Shown here piece after piece: positions 1-7,857 of a stretch of 64,000 nucleotides of DNA. A program made the position numbers and the translations under genes. How positions within the stretch are numbered: the first letter of the stretch is position 1; the number at the start of each line of letters is the position of its first letter. Source of the DNA: Hyphomicrobiales bacterium (lineage in GTDB: Bacteria; Pseudomonadota; Alphaproteobacteria; Rhizobiales; Methyloligellaceae); the NCBI GenBank assembly GCA_028280515.1, contig JANQLP010000120.1, positions 37,406-101,405 on the forward strand, written 5' to 3'. Under the pieces are notes generated by a model, which saw nothing but the letters and a program-made list of their open reading frames with translations, did no database searches and was not told where the DNA came from.

Positions 1-1023
1 CTCGGTGAAGAGATTGTGGCCATCCACGAAGCTGAGGTTGAGCAGGATTGCCACGGGCAAGATGAAACCAAGCAGGACCGGCGTAAGACAGGCGAGCGTC
101 GCGCACCAGGCGCGCGGGCCTGAAAGGCGATAGCAATAGAGATCACGAATGCGCCGGCTTTGATGGAACTTGGCGCACCGCCGCTCGGCACGCTCGATCA
201 CGACGGCGATGAGGACGAACGTAAGCAGCATTGTCGCGAGCTGCCCGGCGGCGACAAGGTCGTCCATGGAGAGCCACGCCTGATAGATGCCTGTTGTGAA
301 AGTGTGGACGCCGAAATGGGAAACCGTACCGAAATCCGCCAGGGTCTCCATCAGGGCGAGGAATACGCCGCCCGCGATCGCCGGGCGCGCCAGAGGAAGG
401 GAAACCTTACGGAAGCTCTGAAAAGCCGTGTGGCCAAGCGTGCGGCTGACCTCCGAATAGCAGGTCGACTGTTCCAGAAAAGCGGTGCGGGCCAGCAGAT
501 AGACGTAGGGGTAAAGAACGAAAATGAACATCGCGATTGCGCCGCCCAACGACCGGATGTTGGGGAACCAGTAATCGCGCGGCCCCCAGCCGGTCAGGTC
601 GCGCAATGTCGACTGCACGAATCCCGGATGGGACATGAGGTCGGTATAGGCATAAGCCAGGATATAGGCGGGAATCGCCAAGGGTACGATCAGCGCCCAT
701 TCGAAGAAACGCCGGCCCGGAAACTCGCACATGGTCACCAGCCAGGCCGTGGCCGTGCCGACAATCAGGACGCCGACGCCGACGCCGACGATCAGCACCA
801 AGGTGTTGGTCACGTAGCCGGGCAGGACCGTGTTCGCCAGATGGGCGAGCGTCCCCTGATCATCGGCGAAGATGGAAAACGCGACCCAGGCCACCGGTGC
901 GATGAGGATAACGGCGATCAAAAGCGCCAGAGCGCCGAGCCAGTTGATCCCGGTGCGCGCAGGCACAGCGGGACGGTTTGGAGAAGATGAGTCCGTCCGG
1001 TCGATAGGATTCGCGAGTGTCAA
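1..1023 (-). CDS. fbpB: Ferric iron ABC transporter permease, FbpB/SfuB type (partial)
   Basis: Inner-membrane permease that would move Fe3+ delivered by the periplasmic protein encoded just upstream (fbpA). The reading frame is open from about 1023 to the window edge, so about 341 codons are visible and the 3' end lies outside. The translation is dominated by hydrophobic segments (a first helix with the run LGALALLIAVILIAPVAW, then further helices), and an EFPGRR-type stretch and a PLAIPAYILAYAY stretch match binding-protein-dependent transport permeases. Fbp permeases usually have about 550 residues in two fused halves; this fragment covers the first half and the start of the second. The start is uncertain: TTG at 1023 is the best codon I see after the fbpA stop, but it lacks a good ribosome-binding site. 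The gap to fbpA is about 125 bases, so co-transcription is likely. Confidence 0.85.
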   Translation of the reverse strand, partial: MTLANPIDRTDSSSPNRPAVPARTGINWLGALALLIAVILIAPVAWVAFSIFADDQGTLAHLANTVLPGYVTNTLVLIVGVGVGVLIVGTATAWLVTMCEFPGRRFFEWALIVPLAIPAYILAYAYTDLMSHPGFVQSTLRDLTGWGPRDYWFPNIRSLGGAIAMFIFVLYPYVYLLARTAFLEQSTCYSEVSRTLGHTAFQSFRKVSLPLARPAIAGGVFLALMETLADFGTVSHFGVHTFTTGIYQAWLSMDDLVAAGQLATMLLTFVLIAVVIERAERRCAKFHQSRRIRDLYCYRLSGPRAWCATLACLTPVLLGFILPVAILLNLSFVDGHNLFTE

Positions 1024-1148
1024 AGGCTCAACATTGGACGGTCGCCGAAACAGAAACGATTGCTGCGGGGCAATAGCACCCGCAGCAACCGCAATGAGCT
1101 GGGCGGTCAGGGACCGATTGTTTACCGTCCCCGACCCGCAGAGGGCAG

Positions 1149-2228
1149 CTACTTGTAGCCAACCTCATTGTATATCTTCTGGGCTTTTGCCTGGTTCACG
1201 CCAAGCTTGTCCAGGTTCTGCGTGTCGGCCTTGAATTCACCGAGCTTTCCGACGCTCGCGGCCTTCGCCACGCCCTTGACGACCGGGTACTCGTCATTGC
1301 CGGCGGCAAAATAGGTCTGCGCCGGCTTGCTGGCGAGATACTCCAGGAACTTGACGGCGTTTTCCTTGTTGGGCGCGTTCTTCGCGACACCACCGCCCGA
1401 AATGTTCACATGGGCGCCAAACGACCCCTGGTTCGGGAACACGATACCGATCTTGTCCGTCTTTCCGGACAGGTCGCGCACATCCTTTCTGAGCGCACGG
1501 GCGAAGTAGTAGGTGTTGGAGACCGCGATGGCGCACTCACCCGACGCGATTCCGCGCAGCTGGTCCGTATCACCGCCCTGCGGATCGCGGGCCCTGTTCT
1601 CGTAGACGCCCTTGGCCCACTCCTTGGCCTTGTCCTCACCCAGGTGCTCGATCAGGCCGGCAAGCAGCGACAGCATGTAGATGTTCGAGCTCGATCGAGT
1701 GCAAACCATGCCCTTGAAGCGCGGGTCGGCAAGATCCTGATAGGTCTTGGGCGGGTTCTTTACCTTGTCCTTGTCATAGAAGATGACACGGGCGCGGCTC
1801 GAAAAGCCGTACCAGTTCCCGTCCGGGTCACGCAAATGATCGGGAATGGCCTTGTTCAGCGCATCGGACTTGATCGGTTGCAGCATGCCGCCCTGCTCGG
1901 CCGCCCACAAACGGCCGATGTCGACCGTGAGCAGCACATCGGCGGGGCTGTTGGCGCCTTCGGCCTCGATGCGCTTCATCAGGGCGCTGGCCTTGTCCTC
2001 GATGCGGTTGATCTTGATTCCGGTTTTCTTGGTGAACTCTTTGTAGAGGTTCTCGTCGGTGTCGTAGTGACGCGACGAGTAAAGGTTGAGCTCGCCGTCA
2101 GCCTGTGCAGGCTGACCGACCGCGAAGAGCGGACCGGCAATAACCGCCATCAGTCCAACGCGGGCAAGAACGCCAGGTGAAACGGCCGCGCGCAAGGCGG
2201 CTCCGAGACGAGAGACTTTCATCGGCAT
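1149..2228 (-). CDS. fbpA: Ferric iron-binding periplasmic protein, FbpA/FutA type
   Basis: Substrate-binding protein of an Fe3+ ABC importer (359 residues). The ATG at 2228 is preceded at a sensible distance by GGAGGAG; a longer upstream reading is possible but lacks this site. The N-terminus is a typical signal peptide, basic and then hydrophobic, ending near AQA before DGELNLYSSRHYDTD, a characteristic first strand of the family. The paired tyrosines in NTYYFAR near the second half correspond to the iron-ligand tyrosines of the FbpA/FutA group. The family binds naked Fe3+ in the periplasm and hands it to the FbpB permease encoded immediately downstream. The leader region holds an AT-rich element with TTAGAATTAGAAT, so iron control is likely. 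Function is secure at family level; which form of iron is bound is inferred. Confidence 0.93.
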   Translation of the reverse strand: MPMKVSRLGAALRAAVSPGVLARVGLMAVIAGPLFAVGQPAQADGELNLYSSRHYDTDENLYKEFTKKTGIKINRIEDKASALMKRIEAEGANSPADVLLTVDIGRLWAAEQGGMLQPIKSDALNKAIPDHLRDPDGNWYGFSSRARVIFYDKDKVKNPPKTYQDLADPRFKGMVCTRSSSNIYMLSLLAGLIEHLGEDKAKEWAKGVYENRARDPQGGDTDQLRGIASGECAIAVSNTYYFARALRKDVRDLSGKTDKIGIVFPNQGSFGAHVNISGGGVAKNAPNKENAVKFLEYLASKPAQTYFAAGNDEYPVVKGVAKAASVGKLGEFKADTQNLDKLGVNQAKAQKIYNEVGYK

Positions 2229-2407
2229 TTCTATCAGTACTCCTCCAATGAGCGGGGTTAAAAGCCCCGGTTTCAGATTCGCTTTTCGGCGATGCAGCAA
2301 ATGCGTTGCCGTTTTTTCAGCTAGAGACCCGTCGATCGCGCTAATGTCAACGCCTTATGGCATCTTTTAAACTCAAAAGTTTGTAATTAATTCAACACCT
2401 TATATTT

Positions 2408-2423
2408 ATTCTAATTCTAATTT
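2408..2423 (-). promoter_or_regulatory. Candidate iron-responsive element upstream of fbpA
   Basis: On the minus strand this reads AAATTAGAATTAGAAT, two tandem TTAGAAT half-sites, about 180 bases upstream of the fbpA start. The half-site resembles the TTTAGAA arm of the iron control element recognised by Irr in rhizobia. It is a direct rather than inverted arrangement, so assignment to Irr (or RirA/Fur) is tentative. The same core occurs at 3010. Confidence 0.4.
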
Positions 2424-3009
2424 GTGGCGTCCACGGAGCGAATGGTCTGAAGTTTCAGAAGGTTGTCGTGAAGCGCACGCGAAGACTCCCCCATTGGGGC
2501 CGACTTCATCTGGCGATCAGCACTTGCTCGCGCGACAAACTGGCGCACCCTGTCCGGCGTAGCGTAACAGGCCGCGGCATCCAGACCATTGCCCTTCATG
2601 ATCGGTTGCGATCCGGCTCACCTGGCGTCACGCAGATTGCTCCCGCCCTCATTGCCGATCGGCGCAGGCCCAGGGACCACGCTCCCTTTCACGCAGGATG
2701 AAACGGTGTGAGCCAGAGGACATTGTGCGAGTACCGCAGTGCTGGCATTGGGACAGGTGTCCCGACTTCTGCCAACAGCCTGCCCTCACCCAAGGCGGGC
2801 TTCGTCGCACGGCCTACATAAGGGCTCCCGAGTCAACGGCACGCAGAGTGGGCAACTCCCGGCATCGCGCTCATCGCCCGCTGTGGCAGTTCGTCACATT
2901 CGGCGGCCGCCGGCACGGCATCGGCAGGTGTGGACCTCAAGAACTTGTGGCCGACCGCACGCCGGTAACCGATTGATTTTCCGAAAACTCTCTTGGGCAC
3001 ACGCGCCAG

Positions 3010-3066
3010 TTTAGAATTAGAATTTCTCTAACCTATTGAATAATTTAGACTTTTAATAGTTCTAAA
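3010..3066 (+). promoter_or_regulatory. Candidate iron-box cluster upstream of a small ORF
   Basis: Two elements lie together. TTTAGAATTAGAATTTC at 3010-3026 repeats the core seen upstream of fbpA in the opposite orientation. At 3044-3066 TTTAGAC and TTCTAAA form an inverted pair with a 9-base spacer. The Irr-type iron control element is usually quoted as TTTAGAA-N3-TTCTAAA, so the arms fit but the spacing does not. The cluster sits about 275 bases before the ATG at 3340 in locally AT-rich DNA. Confidence 0.4.
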
Positions 3067-3339
3067 CTGCTCTCTTCAATTGACAGCTTGTTTGAGATCG
3101 GGTGATGCTGAATTGCAAATCGCTCGCAACAGCAGCTCGAACAGCAGCGTGTCGTGCAAAGAAAGGGGTCCGACAGCTTGCACAAAGCCGCTCACATTGA
3201 GGGGCGTTCCGGCGGGTCAGAGCGAGCGGTTTTGATTGGGGCACCATCCATCACGCCCACTGGCAGAGGGGTACCGATGGCGTGTCGACAACGGGTCAGT
3301 TCACTGACCTGCAGACTCGATAACCGATGGAGGACAACT

Positions 3340-3564
3340 ATGGACATCGTCAGAACAGCATTGAGCGGTCAGGCCGCAACATCGTTTTTTTCGGAGTTTC
3401 TCGGAAACGGCCAATCCACGCTGGCAGAGTTTTTCGAGTGGGAAATATTCGAAGAAGCCGAGAACGCTGAATCAGGGTTTGAAAGGACATCTGAAGATGC
3501 GCCCGACGATCGGCGCGCAGAAGAACAAGCCGCTTCGTTGCACGGATCTGAACAAGCACGCTAA
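3340..3564 (+). CDS. Small acidic protein of unknown function (74 aa)
   Basis: An ATG at 3340 follows GGAGG (3329-3333) at near-ideal spacing, the best initiation site in this region; a longer in-frame reading upstream lacks such a site. The product begins MDIVRTALSGQAATSFF, is rich in Glu and Asp from about residue 30 onward, has no membrane segment and no cysteines, and ends in a hydrophilic tail. I do not recognise the family. The iron-box-like repeats at 3010-3066 lie upstream, so it may be iron-regulated together with fbpAB, but that is inference. It could be a species-restricted small protein. Confidence 0.5.
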   Translation: MDIVRTALSGQAATSFFSEFLGNGQSTLAEFFEWEIFEEAENAESGFERTSEDAPDDRRAEEQAASLHGSEQAR

Positions 3565-3603
3565 CGCCATGCGTTGATGTCTCCCGCGGCAGATTGAACT
3601 GTT

Positions 3604-3789
3604 ATGTGGACGCGTGTCGCAAGTCTGCTGCGGGAAGAACGGCTTGAGCGCTGGCGCTGGTTGCTTGAGTGGCGACGCAAGACACGTCGTACACACAAAG
3701 AAAACGAGCGTGAAGACTCATCTGAAGCCGCCGAAAAACCGCGCGCGGCGCGCCGACCGAAGGTCGGCGCCGGGGGCAGCAAACGCTAG
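3604..3789 (+). CDS. Possible small basic protein (61 aa), doubtful
   Basis: An open frame from ATG 3604 encodes a strongly basic peptide beginning MWTRVASLLREERLERWRW, rich in Arg, Trp and Glu, followed by a Lys/Arg/Glu-rich tail. It begins 39 bases after the preceding small ORF and could be co-transcribed. Against it: no clear ribosome-binding site, and a perfect 9-base hairpin (3750-3770) lies inside its last codons. No family is recognised. Confidence 0.25.
   Translation: MWTRVASLLREERLERWRWLLEWRRKTRRTHKENEREDSSEAAEKPRAARRPKVGAGGSKR
3750..3770. terminator. GC-rich hairpin, possible terminator
   Basis: GCGCCGACC, loop GAA, GGTCGGCGC: a perfect 9-base stem. No T-tract follows on either strand, so it is not a canonical intrinsic terminator; it may act with Rho, as an mRNA 3' end, or be a repeat-type palindrome. 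Confidence 0.35.
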
Positions 3790-4135
3790 CACGTTCGCCG
3801 GATTCTATCGCTTTTCGAGGGTCCGGAAGACGCCGGTTGGAAACGACGGCGTGCCTTGCCGGACACGCCCGTTTTCCCAAGCCGAAAGCACTGTGCCGCG
3901 CCTCTAAGGGAAGCTGTCGCGGCGCGAAAAACAATGCATCATATCAAAAGACTATCGTTCACCCATTTCATTTTCTGCATGTAAAGCTTCCGGGTATTCT
4001 GCCCGTCGGGAGGAAGCAGCGTGACTGTCACGGCAGTCCAGCCCGCCATTTCCGCGTCTAAGACTTGTGAACGGAGCCATTCCTGATCGCCCGCGTTCTG
4101 TCGGGCATCGGCAAATCAACTGACAGCGAAAGCAC
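3790..4135. other. Intergenic region before the ABC ATPase genes
   Basis: About 350 bases with no credible gene. It presumably carries the promoter for the ATPase pair; I could not identify clear -35/-10 elements or an operator, and the ATG at 4136 has only a weak ribosome-binding site. Confidence 0.4.
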
Positions 4136-5035
4136 ATGAAAGCAAAGAACCTGGTCGAGGTCAGAAACCTGCACGTCCACTTCCCTCTGGAACGGGACCG
4201 CGTGGTTAAAGCCGTCCGCGGCATCGACTTCCACATCGAGCGGGGAGAGACTCTTGCCCTCGTCGGCGAGTCCGGCTCAGGCAAGTCCGTCACAGCCATG
4301 GCCCTGATGCGCCTCAACGAATTCGCCCATGGCTATATGCCGGAGGGGGAGATTGTATTGAACGCATCCAGCGGCGAAACCTATGACATTCCGGCCTGCT
4401 CACCTGCGCAGATGCAGGATATCCGCGGCCGTGACATCTCGATGATCTTCCAGGAACCGATGACGTCGCTCAACCCGGTTCTTCAGAACGGGTTTCAGGT
4501 GATGGAAACGATCCAGCGTCACCAGGACAGGTCGGAAAGCGAGGCCCGCAAGCAGGCCATGGAGCTGTTTGAACTCGTCCGCATTCCGGAAACCGAAAAA
4601 CGGTTCAACCAATATCCGCATCAACTGTCCGGCGGCATGCGGCAACGTGTGATGATCGCGATGGCGCTGGCGTGCCGCCCGAGTCTGCTGATTGCGGACG
4701 AGCCGACAACGGCCCTCGATGTGACCATCCAGGCGCAAATCCTCGACCTCATCAAGGCGCTTCAGGAAGAAATCGGCATGGCGGTCCTCTTCATCACGCA
4801 CGACATGGGGGTTGTCGCCGAAGTGGCCGACAGGGTCGCGGTTATGCTCGAAGGCGAAAAAGTCGAGGAAGGCACGGCAAGGAACGTGTTCACGCGCCCG
4901 AAGCATCCCTACACCCGGGCGCTTCTCAACGCGGTACCGCGCCTTGGCAGCATGAAAGGCAAGAACAAGCCGGAGAAATTCAAGAATGTGGAGGTCCGCG
5001 GAACCTTCTCCGAGGCCGCGCGCTCGACTGCATAG
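4136..5035 (+). CDS. Oligopeptide-type ABC transporter ATP-binding protein (DppD/OppD type)
   Basis: Cytoplasmic ATPase (299 residues) of a peptide/nickel-type ABC importer. Walker A is GESGSGKS at residues 44-51, the Q-loop lies in [12 protein letters not shown] (about 103-114), the signature LSGGMRQ is at 164-170 and Walker B LLIADEP at 184-190, followed by the switch His in FITHD. The C-terminal [15 protein letters not shown] segment is typical of the Dpp/Opp subfamily. At 299 residues it is somewhat shorter than most OppD/DppD (about 325), the C-terminal extension being reduced. The second ATPase follows after 36 bases. No permease genes are in this window, so the pair must work with permeases encoded elsewhere or with those serving the YejA-type binding protein at 9411. 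Confidence 0.9.
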   Translation: MKAKNLVEVRNLHVHFPLERDRVVKAVRGIDFHIERGETLALVGESGSGKSVTAMALMRLNEFAHGYMPEGEIVLNASSGETYDIPACSPAQMQDIRGRDISMIFQEPMTSLNPVLQNGFQVMETIQRHQDRSESEARKQAMELFELVRIPETEKRFNQYPHQLSGGMRQRVMIAMALACRPSLLIADEPTTALDVTIQAQILDLIKALQEEIGMAVLFITHDMGVVAEVADRVAVMLEGEKVEEGTARNVFTRPKHPYTRALLNAVPRLGSMKGKNKPEKFKNVEVRGTFSEAARSTA

Positions 5036-5071
5036 CCAAACCCGTTCCCTGAGACATCCGAGAGACGACGA

Positions 5072-6106
5072 ATGAGCAGAGCAAAGACACCACGCGGACA
5101 AAAGAAGACAGGGGCGGCCAAGACAGGCCCAGCGAAACGGTACAAAGCGGCGAAGGCACCATCTCGCGCAACGCCCAGGGCGAACGGCACGCCGCTGCTG
5201 AAAGTCGACGGGCTCAGCACCTATTTCGACATCACCGGGGGATTCCTCTCCCGTCCCCTCGCCCGGGTCCATGCGGTCGAAGATGTCTCCTTCGATCTCG
5301 CCCGTGGTGAGACACTCGCCCTTGTCGGAGAGAGCGGATGCGGAAAGTCGACCACCGGCCGCACGTTGATTGGCCTCGAAACGCCTGTTGCCGGATCGAT
5401 CACGTACGAGAATGAGGAACTGATCGGACTCAAGAACGATCGTCGCAAGGCCATGTGCCGAACCATGCAAATGATCTTCCAGGATCCCTACTCGTCGCTG
5501 AACCCGCGCATGACCGCCGGTAGCTCGATTGGCGAGCCCATGCGCGTGCATGGCATTGTGCCCAAGGTGGAAGTGCGTGACAGAGTCGTAGACCTCCTCA
5601 GGAAGGTCGGACTGGGCGCGGAGCACTATGACCGGTTTCCCCATGAGTTCTCGGGAGGTCAGCGCCAGCGCCTCTGTATTGCCCGCGCGCTGGGTGTGCA
5701 GCCCCGCATGATCGTCGCCGACGAAGCCGTTTCCGCTCTTGACGTGACCATCCAGGCCCAGGTCATCAACCTGATGATGGACCTGCAAAGCGAGTTGGGA
5801 CTTTCCTATCTGTTCATTTCGCACGACATGGCAGTGGTCGAACGTATCTCGCACCGTGTTGCGGTCATGTATCTCGGCCGCATCGTCGAGATCGGGCCGC
5901 GGCGGGCCGTGTTCGAAGATCCGCAGCACTCGTATACCCGCAAGCTACTGGCGGCGGTTCCGGTTGCCGATCCCACCGTCAAGCGCAAGAAGCGCGAACT
6001 CATGGCGGATGAGATTCCGAGCGCCGCCAGGCCGCTTGGTTACGTCCCCGAAAAGCTGGAGTTTCGTGAAGTGTCGAAGGATCACCTCGTAGCACTGGAG
6101 CACTGA
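5072..6106 (+). CDS. Oligopeptide-type ABC transporter ATP-binding protein (DppF/OppF type)
   Basis: Second ATPase of the pair (344 residues). Walker A GESGCGKST is at residues 86-94; the MIFQDPYSSLNPRM Q-loop, FSGGQRQR signature and MIVADEAVSALD Walker B region follow in the usual order, and the C-terminus has the QHSYTRKLLAAVP segment of OppF/DppF. The first 38 residues are an unusual Lys/Ala/Pro-rich basic extension absent from most family members, which could be disordered; an internal start after it is conceivable but no ATG is available. It normally forms a heterodimer with the DppD-type ATPase encoded 36 bases upstream to drive peptide uptake. Confidence 0.9.
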   Translation: MSRAKTPRGQKKTGAAKTGPAKRYKAAKAPSRATPRANGTPLLKVDGLSTYFDITGGFLSRPLARVHAVEDVSFDLARGETLALVGESGCGKSTTGRTLIGLETPVAGSITYENEELIGLKNDRRKAMCRTMQMIFQDPYSSLNPRMTAGSSIGEPMRVHGIVPKVEVRDRVVDLLRKVGLGAEHYDRFPHEFSGGQRQRLCIARALGVQPRMIVADEAVSALDVTIQAQVINLMMDLQSELGLSYLFISHDMAVVERISHRVAVMYLGRIVEIGPRRAVFEDPQHSYTRKLLAAVPVADPTVKRKKRELMADEIPSAARPLGYVPEKLEFREVSKDHLVALEH

Positions 6107-6126
6107 CATCACGATGACGCGCGACG

Positions 6127-6167
6127 CGCAGCGCAGCGATCAATGCAATGTCGGGTTCTGCGCTGCG
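6127..6167. terminator. Inverted repeat between convergent genes
   Basis: CGCAGCGCAG (6127-6136) and CTGCGCTGCG (6158-6167) are perfect complements separated by 21 bases, spanning the point where the dppF-type gene and the convergent Cys-rich gene end. It could stop transcription from both sides; there is no T-tract. Confidence 0.35.
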
Positions 6168-6676
6168 AGGACGAACCGATCGCACTCCTTTAATACGCAG
6201 CCGAATGTTCTCGCGGCAACCATCAGGCCGCCCGGCTCTCCGGACGCAGCAACGAGCTTTGCCGCCTCGACGAGGCGGTAAGGGTCTTTTCTCCGGCCCG
6301 CGCGCAGCAAAAGCATGAGTTGCAGCTCGCTCTGGCAGATATGCTGCCTGCACCATGGGCAATCGACCACGATGAACTCGAATGCGACAGTCCGGATCGC
6401 TTGCAGCCGCGTAAGGAAATAGGACAGGCCGCGCACAATCAGGTCGCTTCCCTCCTTGGTCCACTCCAGGTTTGCCCGCTCCTGCGCGCGCCCCGTGCCG
6501 TCATATTCCGAAACAACAAGGCCGCAGCTGAGATGACGAACGATATCGAGAACGGCCTTTTCCTGTGAGTTGAAGCCGAATTCTTCGATCAGAGGCAGTT
6601 CCCTGTTTGCGCGGGCGTGATCCGGACAACGCTGACACGAGCGTGAGTCCGTTGACACCTTTCGTTTCTCTTTCAT
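6140..6676 (-). CDS. Cysteine-rich protein of unknown function (178 aa)
   Basis: Soluble-looking protein with paired cysteines near the N-terminus (CQRCPDH, about residues 15-21), a further Cys in HLSCGLVV, a central DCPWCRQHIC cluster and a Cys near the C-terminus. The spacing suggests metal or iron-sulfur ligation or a redox role, but no known family is recognised. It is divergent from the LysR gene at 6904, and the shared intergenic region carries GCAATGTTTG, repeated before the DUF2325/YejA pair. The downstream DUF2325 protein (7858) is also Cys-rich, so the two may act together; this is inference from proximity and shared motif. Start at ATG 6676; a GGGG lies upstream at weak spacing. 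Confidence 0.6.
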   Translation of the reverse strand: MKEKRKVSTDSRSCQRCPDHARANRELPLIEEFGFNSQEKAVLDIVRHLSCGLVVSEYDGTGRAQERANLEWTKEGSDLIVRGLSYFLTRLQAIRTVAFEFIVVDCPWCRQHICQSELQLMLLLRAGRRKDPYRLVEAAKLVAASGEPGGLMVAARTFGCVLKECDRFVLAAQNPTLH

Positions 6677-6740
6677 CGTGGCTGCCCCGATTTCAATCTC
6701 TCCCCTCTTGAGCTACTGCCCACGGGCATTTTTGAAAAGC

Positions 6741-6780
6741 GCAATGTTTGCAGGTGAATAGTTGCATGTTGCGCAATGGA
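6741..6780. promoter_or_regulatory. Candidate LysR operator in the divergent promoter region
   Basis: The region holds GCAATGTTTG (6741-6750) and then TTGCATGTTGCGCAA (6762-6776), i.e. repeated TTGC/GCAA half-sites with dyad character, between the divergent Cys-rich gene and the LysR gene. GCAATGTTTG recurs at 9224-9233 before the YejA-type gene. LysR proteins typically bind such degenerate dyads next to their own gene. Confidence 0.4.
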
Positions 6781-6903
6781 AACATGGTGCCCGGACCCGG
6801 GCCTCACGGAGGATCGGCGGGATTGACGCGCAACACCGAAATACCGTCACATCAGAAAGTTATTTGGACAAACGCAGTAATTTTAATGCTATAGCTGCAA
6901 TCC

Positions 6904-7818
6904 ATGCATCTGAAAGAAATAGACGCGAACCTGCTGGTGGTGCTGGACTCCCTGCTTGTGGACGCCAGCGTCACGAAGGCGGCCGAGCGGCTCGGCCGCA
7001 GTCCGTCGGCCGTCAGCCACGCCTTGGCGAACCTGCGCGAAATCTTTCAGGACGACCTGTTCGTTCGCGCCGGACAACGTCTCGTCCCGACGGCAAAGGC
7101 AACCGAACTCGCACCCACGGTCCACGTCCTTTGCGCCGGCATTGAGGGGCTGCTCCGTCCGACCGTTCCGTTCGAGCCGGAACTGCAGGAGCGGACCTTC
7201 GTTTTTGCCTGTCCGCAGACCTATGAGATGTCAGTCCTTGGCGAAACGCGCCGCGCTATTCGCAGCGAAGCCCCGAGCATCGATCTCGAGTGCCGACCCT
7301 TTGACGGTGAGCAAAGTCTGGAGGACCTGAGGCAGAACAAGGTTCAGTTCGTGGTGACGCAAGACAATCCGCGCGGAGACGTGGCCGATTTCGTCTGGCA
7401 GCCCTTCAAAAGGGACCACTACGTCACCGTTTGCGCGGGCTCGCATCCGCAAGCGGGACGCAGGCTCGGGAAGACCGCCTTTTCCGCGTTGGAACACATT
7501 CTGGTTGCGCCGGAAGCGGACGGCGCCAAAGCGGCCCTGGCGCACCTCGAAAGCCACAACATCGCCGCTGACAAGCTGCAGGTCGTTCCGTCCGTCTTGA
7601 CCGCATTGCTGCTGGCGCTGGAGTCCGACAGTCTCGCAACGCTACCGGCATCGACCTTTCGCGCCTTGGGAGACCGGCTGGGCATGGCCGAGATCAAGCC
7701 ACCATTTCCTCTGCTTCGCGTTCAGACCTATATCGGCTGGCACCGCAGTATGGACCGCGATGAATGCCACGAATGGGTGCGCGGTCGACTGCTGGGTAAC
7801 AAGGCGGCAAGAGCTTAG
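6904..7818 (+). CDS. LysR-family transcriptional regulator
   Basis: DNA-binding regulator of 304 residues, the usual LysR length. The N-terminal helix-turn-helix is clear (residues about 8-60: LLVVLDSLL, SVTKAAERLGRSPSAVSHAL, FQDDLFVRAGQ), followed by the type 2 periplasmic-binding-like effector domain. The start ATG at 6904 begins MHLKEIDANLL, a common opening of the NodD/PcpR-like branch. It lies divergent to the Cys-rich gene and convergent with the DUF2325 gene. Its likely targets, judged from a motif repeated in both intergenic regions, are the Cys-rich gene, itself, the DUF2325 gene and the YejA-type gene. The inducer is unknown. Confidence 0.9.
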   Translation: MHLKEIDANLLVVLDSLLVDASVTKAAERLGRSPSAVSHALANLREIFQDDLFVRAGQRLVPTAKATELAPTVHVLCAGIEGLLRPTVPFEPELQERTFVFACPQTYEMSVLGETRRAIRSEAPSIDLECRPFDGEQSLEDLRQNKVQFVVTQDNPRGDVADFVWQPFKRDHYVTVCAGSHPQAGRRLGKTAFSALEHILVAPEADGAKAALAHLESHNIAADKLQVVPSVLTALLLALESDSLATLPASTFRALGDRLGMAEIKPPFPLLRVQTYIGWHRSMDRDECHEWVRGRLLGNKAARA

Positions 7819-7857
7819 GCCCGCACCCGTTCGGGGCTCAATCGTGCCACAAGCAGT

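Larger units (their letters stand above)
2229..3339. other. 1.1-kb region without a supported gene; AT-rich ends with iron-box-like repeats
   Basis: Both ends of this interval are clearly less GC-rich than the rest of the window (about 2330-2425 and 3000-3070). The middle contains only weak short frames. One 60-codon minus-strand frame (2417-2599) runs from an ATG with no clear ribosome-binding site to a TAG that lies inside the TTAGAAT element; I cannot support it as a gene. I see no recognisable protein remnant or RNA gene. Confidence 0.5.

Noticed and set aside
160..990. 276-codon plus-strand frame at the left edge
   Set aside because: It is antisense to the fbpB permease frame, whose hydrophobic translation and position after fbpA are convincing.
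2698..2976. 92-codon frame in the fbpA upstream region as a possible gene or transposase relic
   Set aside because: Composition is Arg/His/Cys-rich, no ribosome-binding site and no recognisable motif on either strand.
4400..5929. 509-codon minus-strand frame
   Set aside because: Antisense to both ABC ATPases, which have all their motifs on the plus strand.
7819..7857. Terminator between the LysR and DUF2325 genes
   Set aside because: Only a very short, imperfect CCG/CGG dyad is visible; not enough to call.
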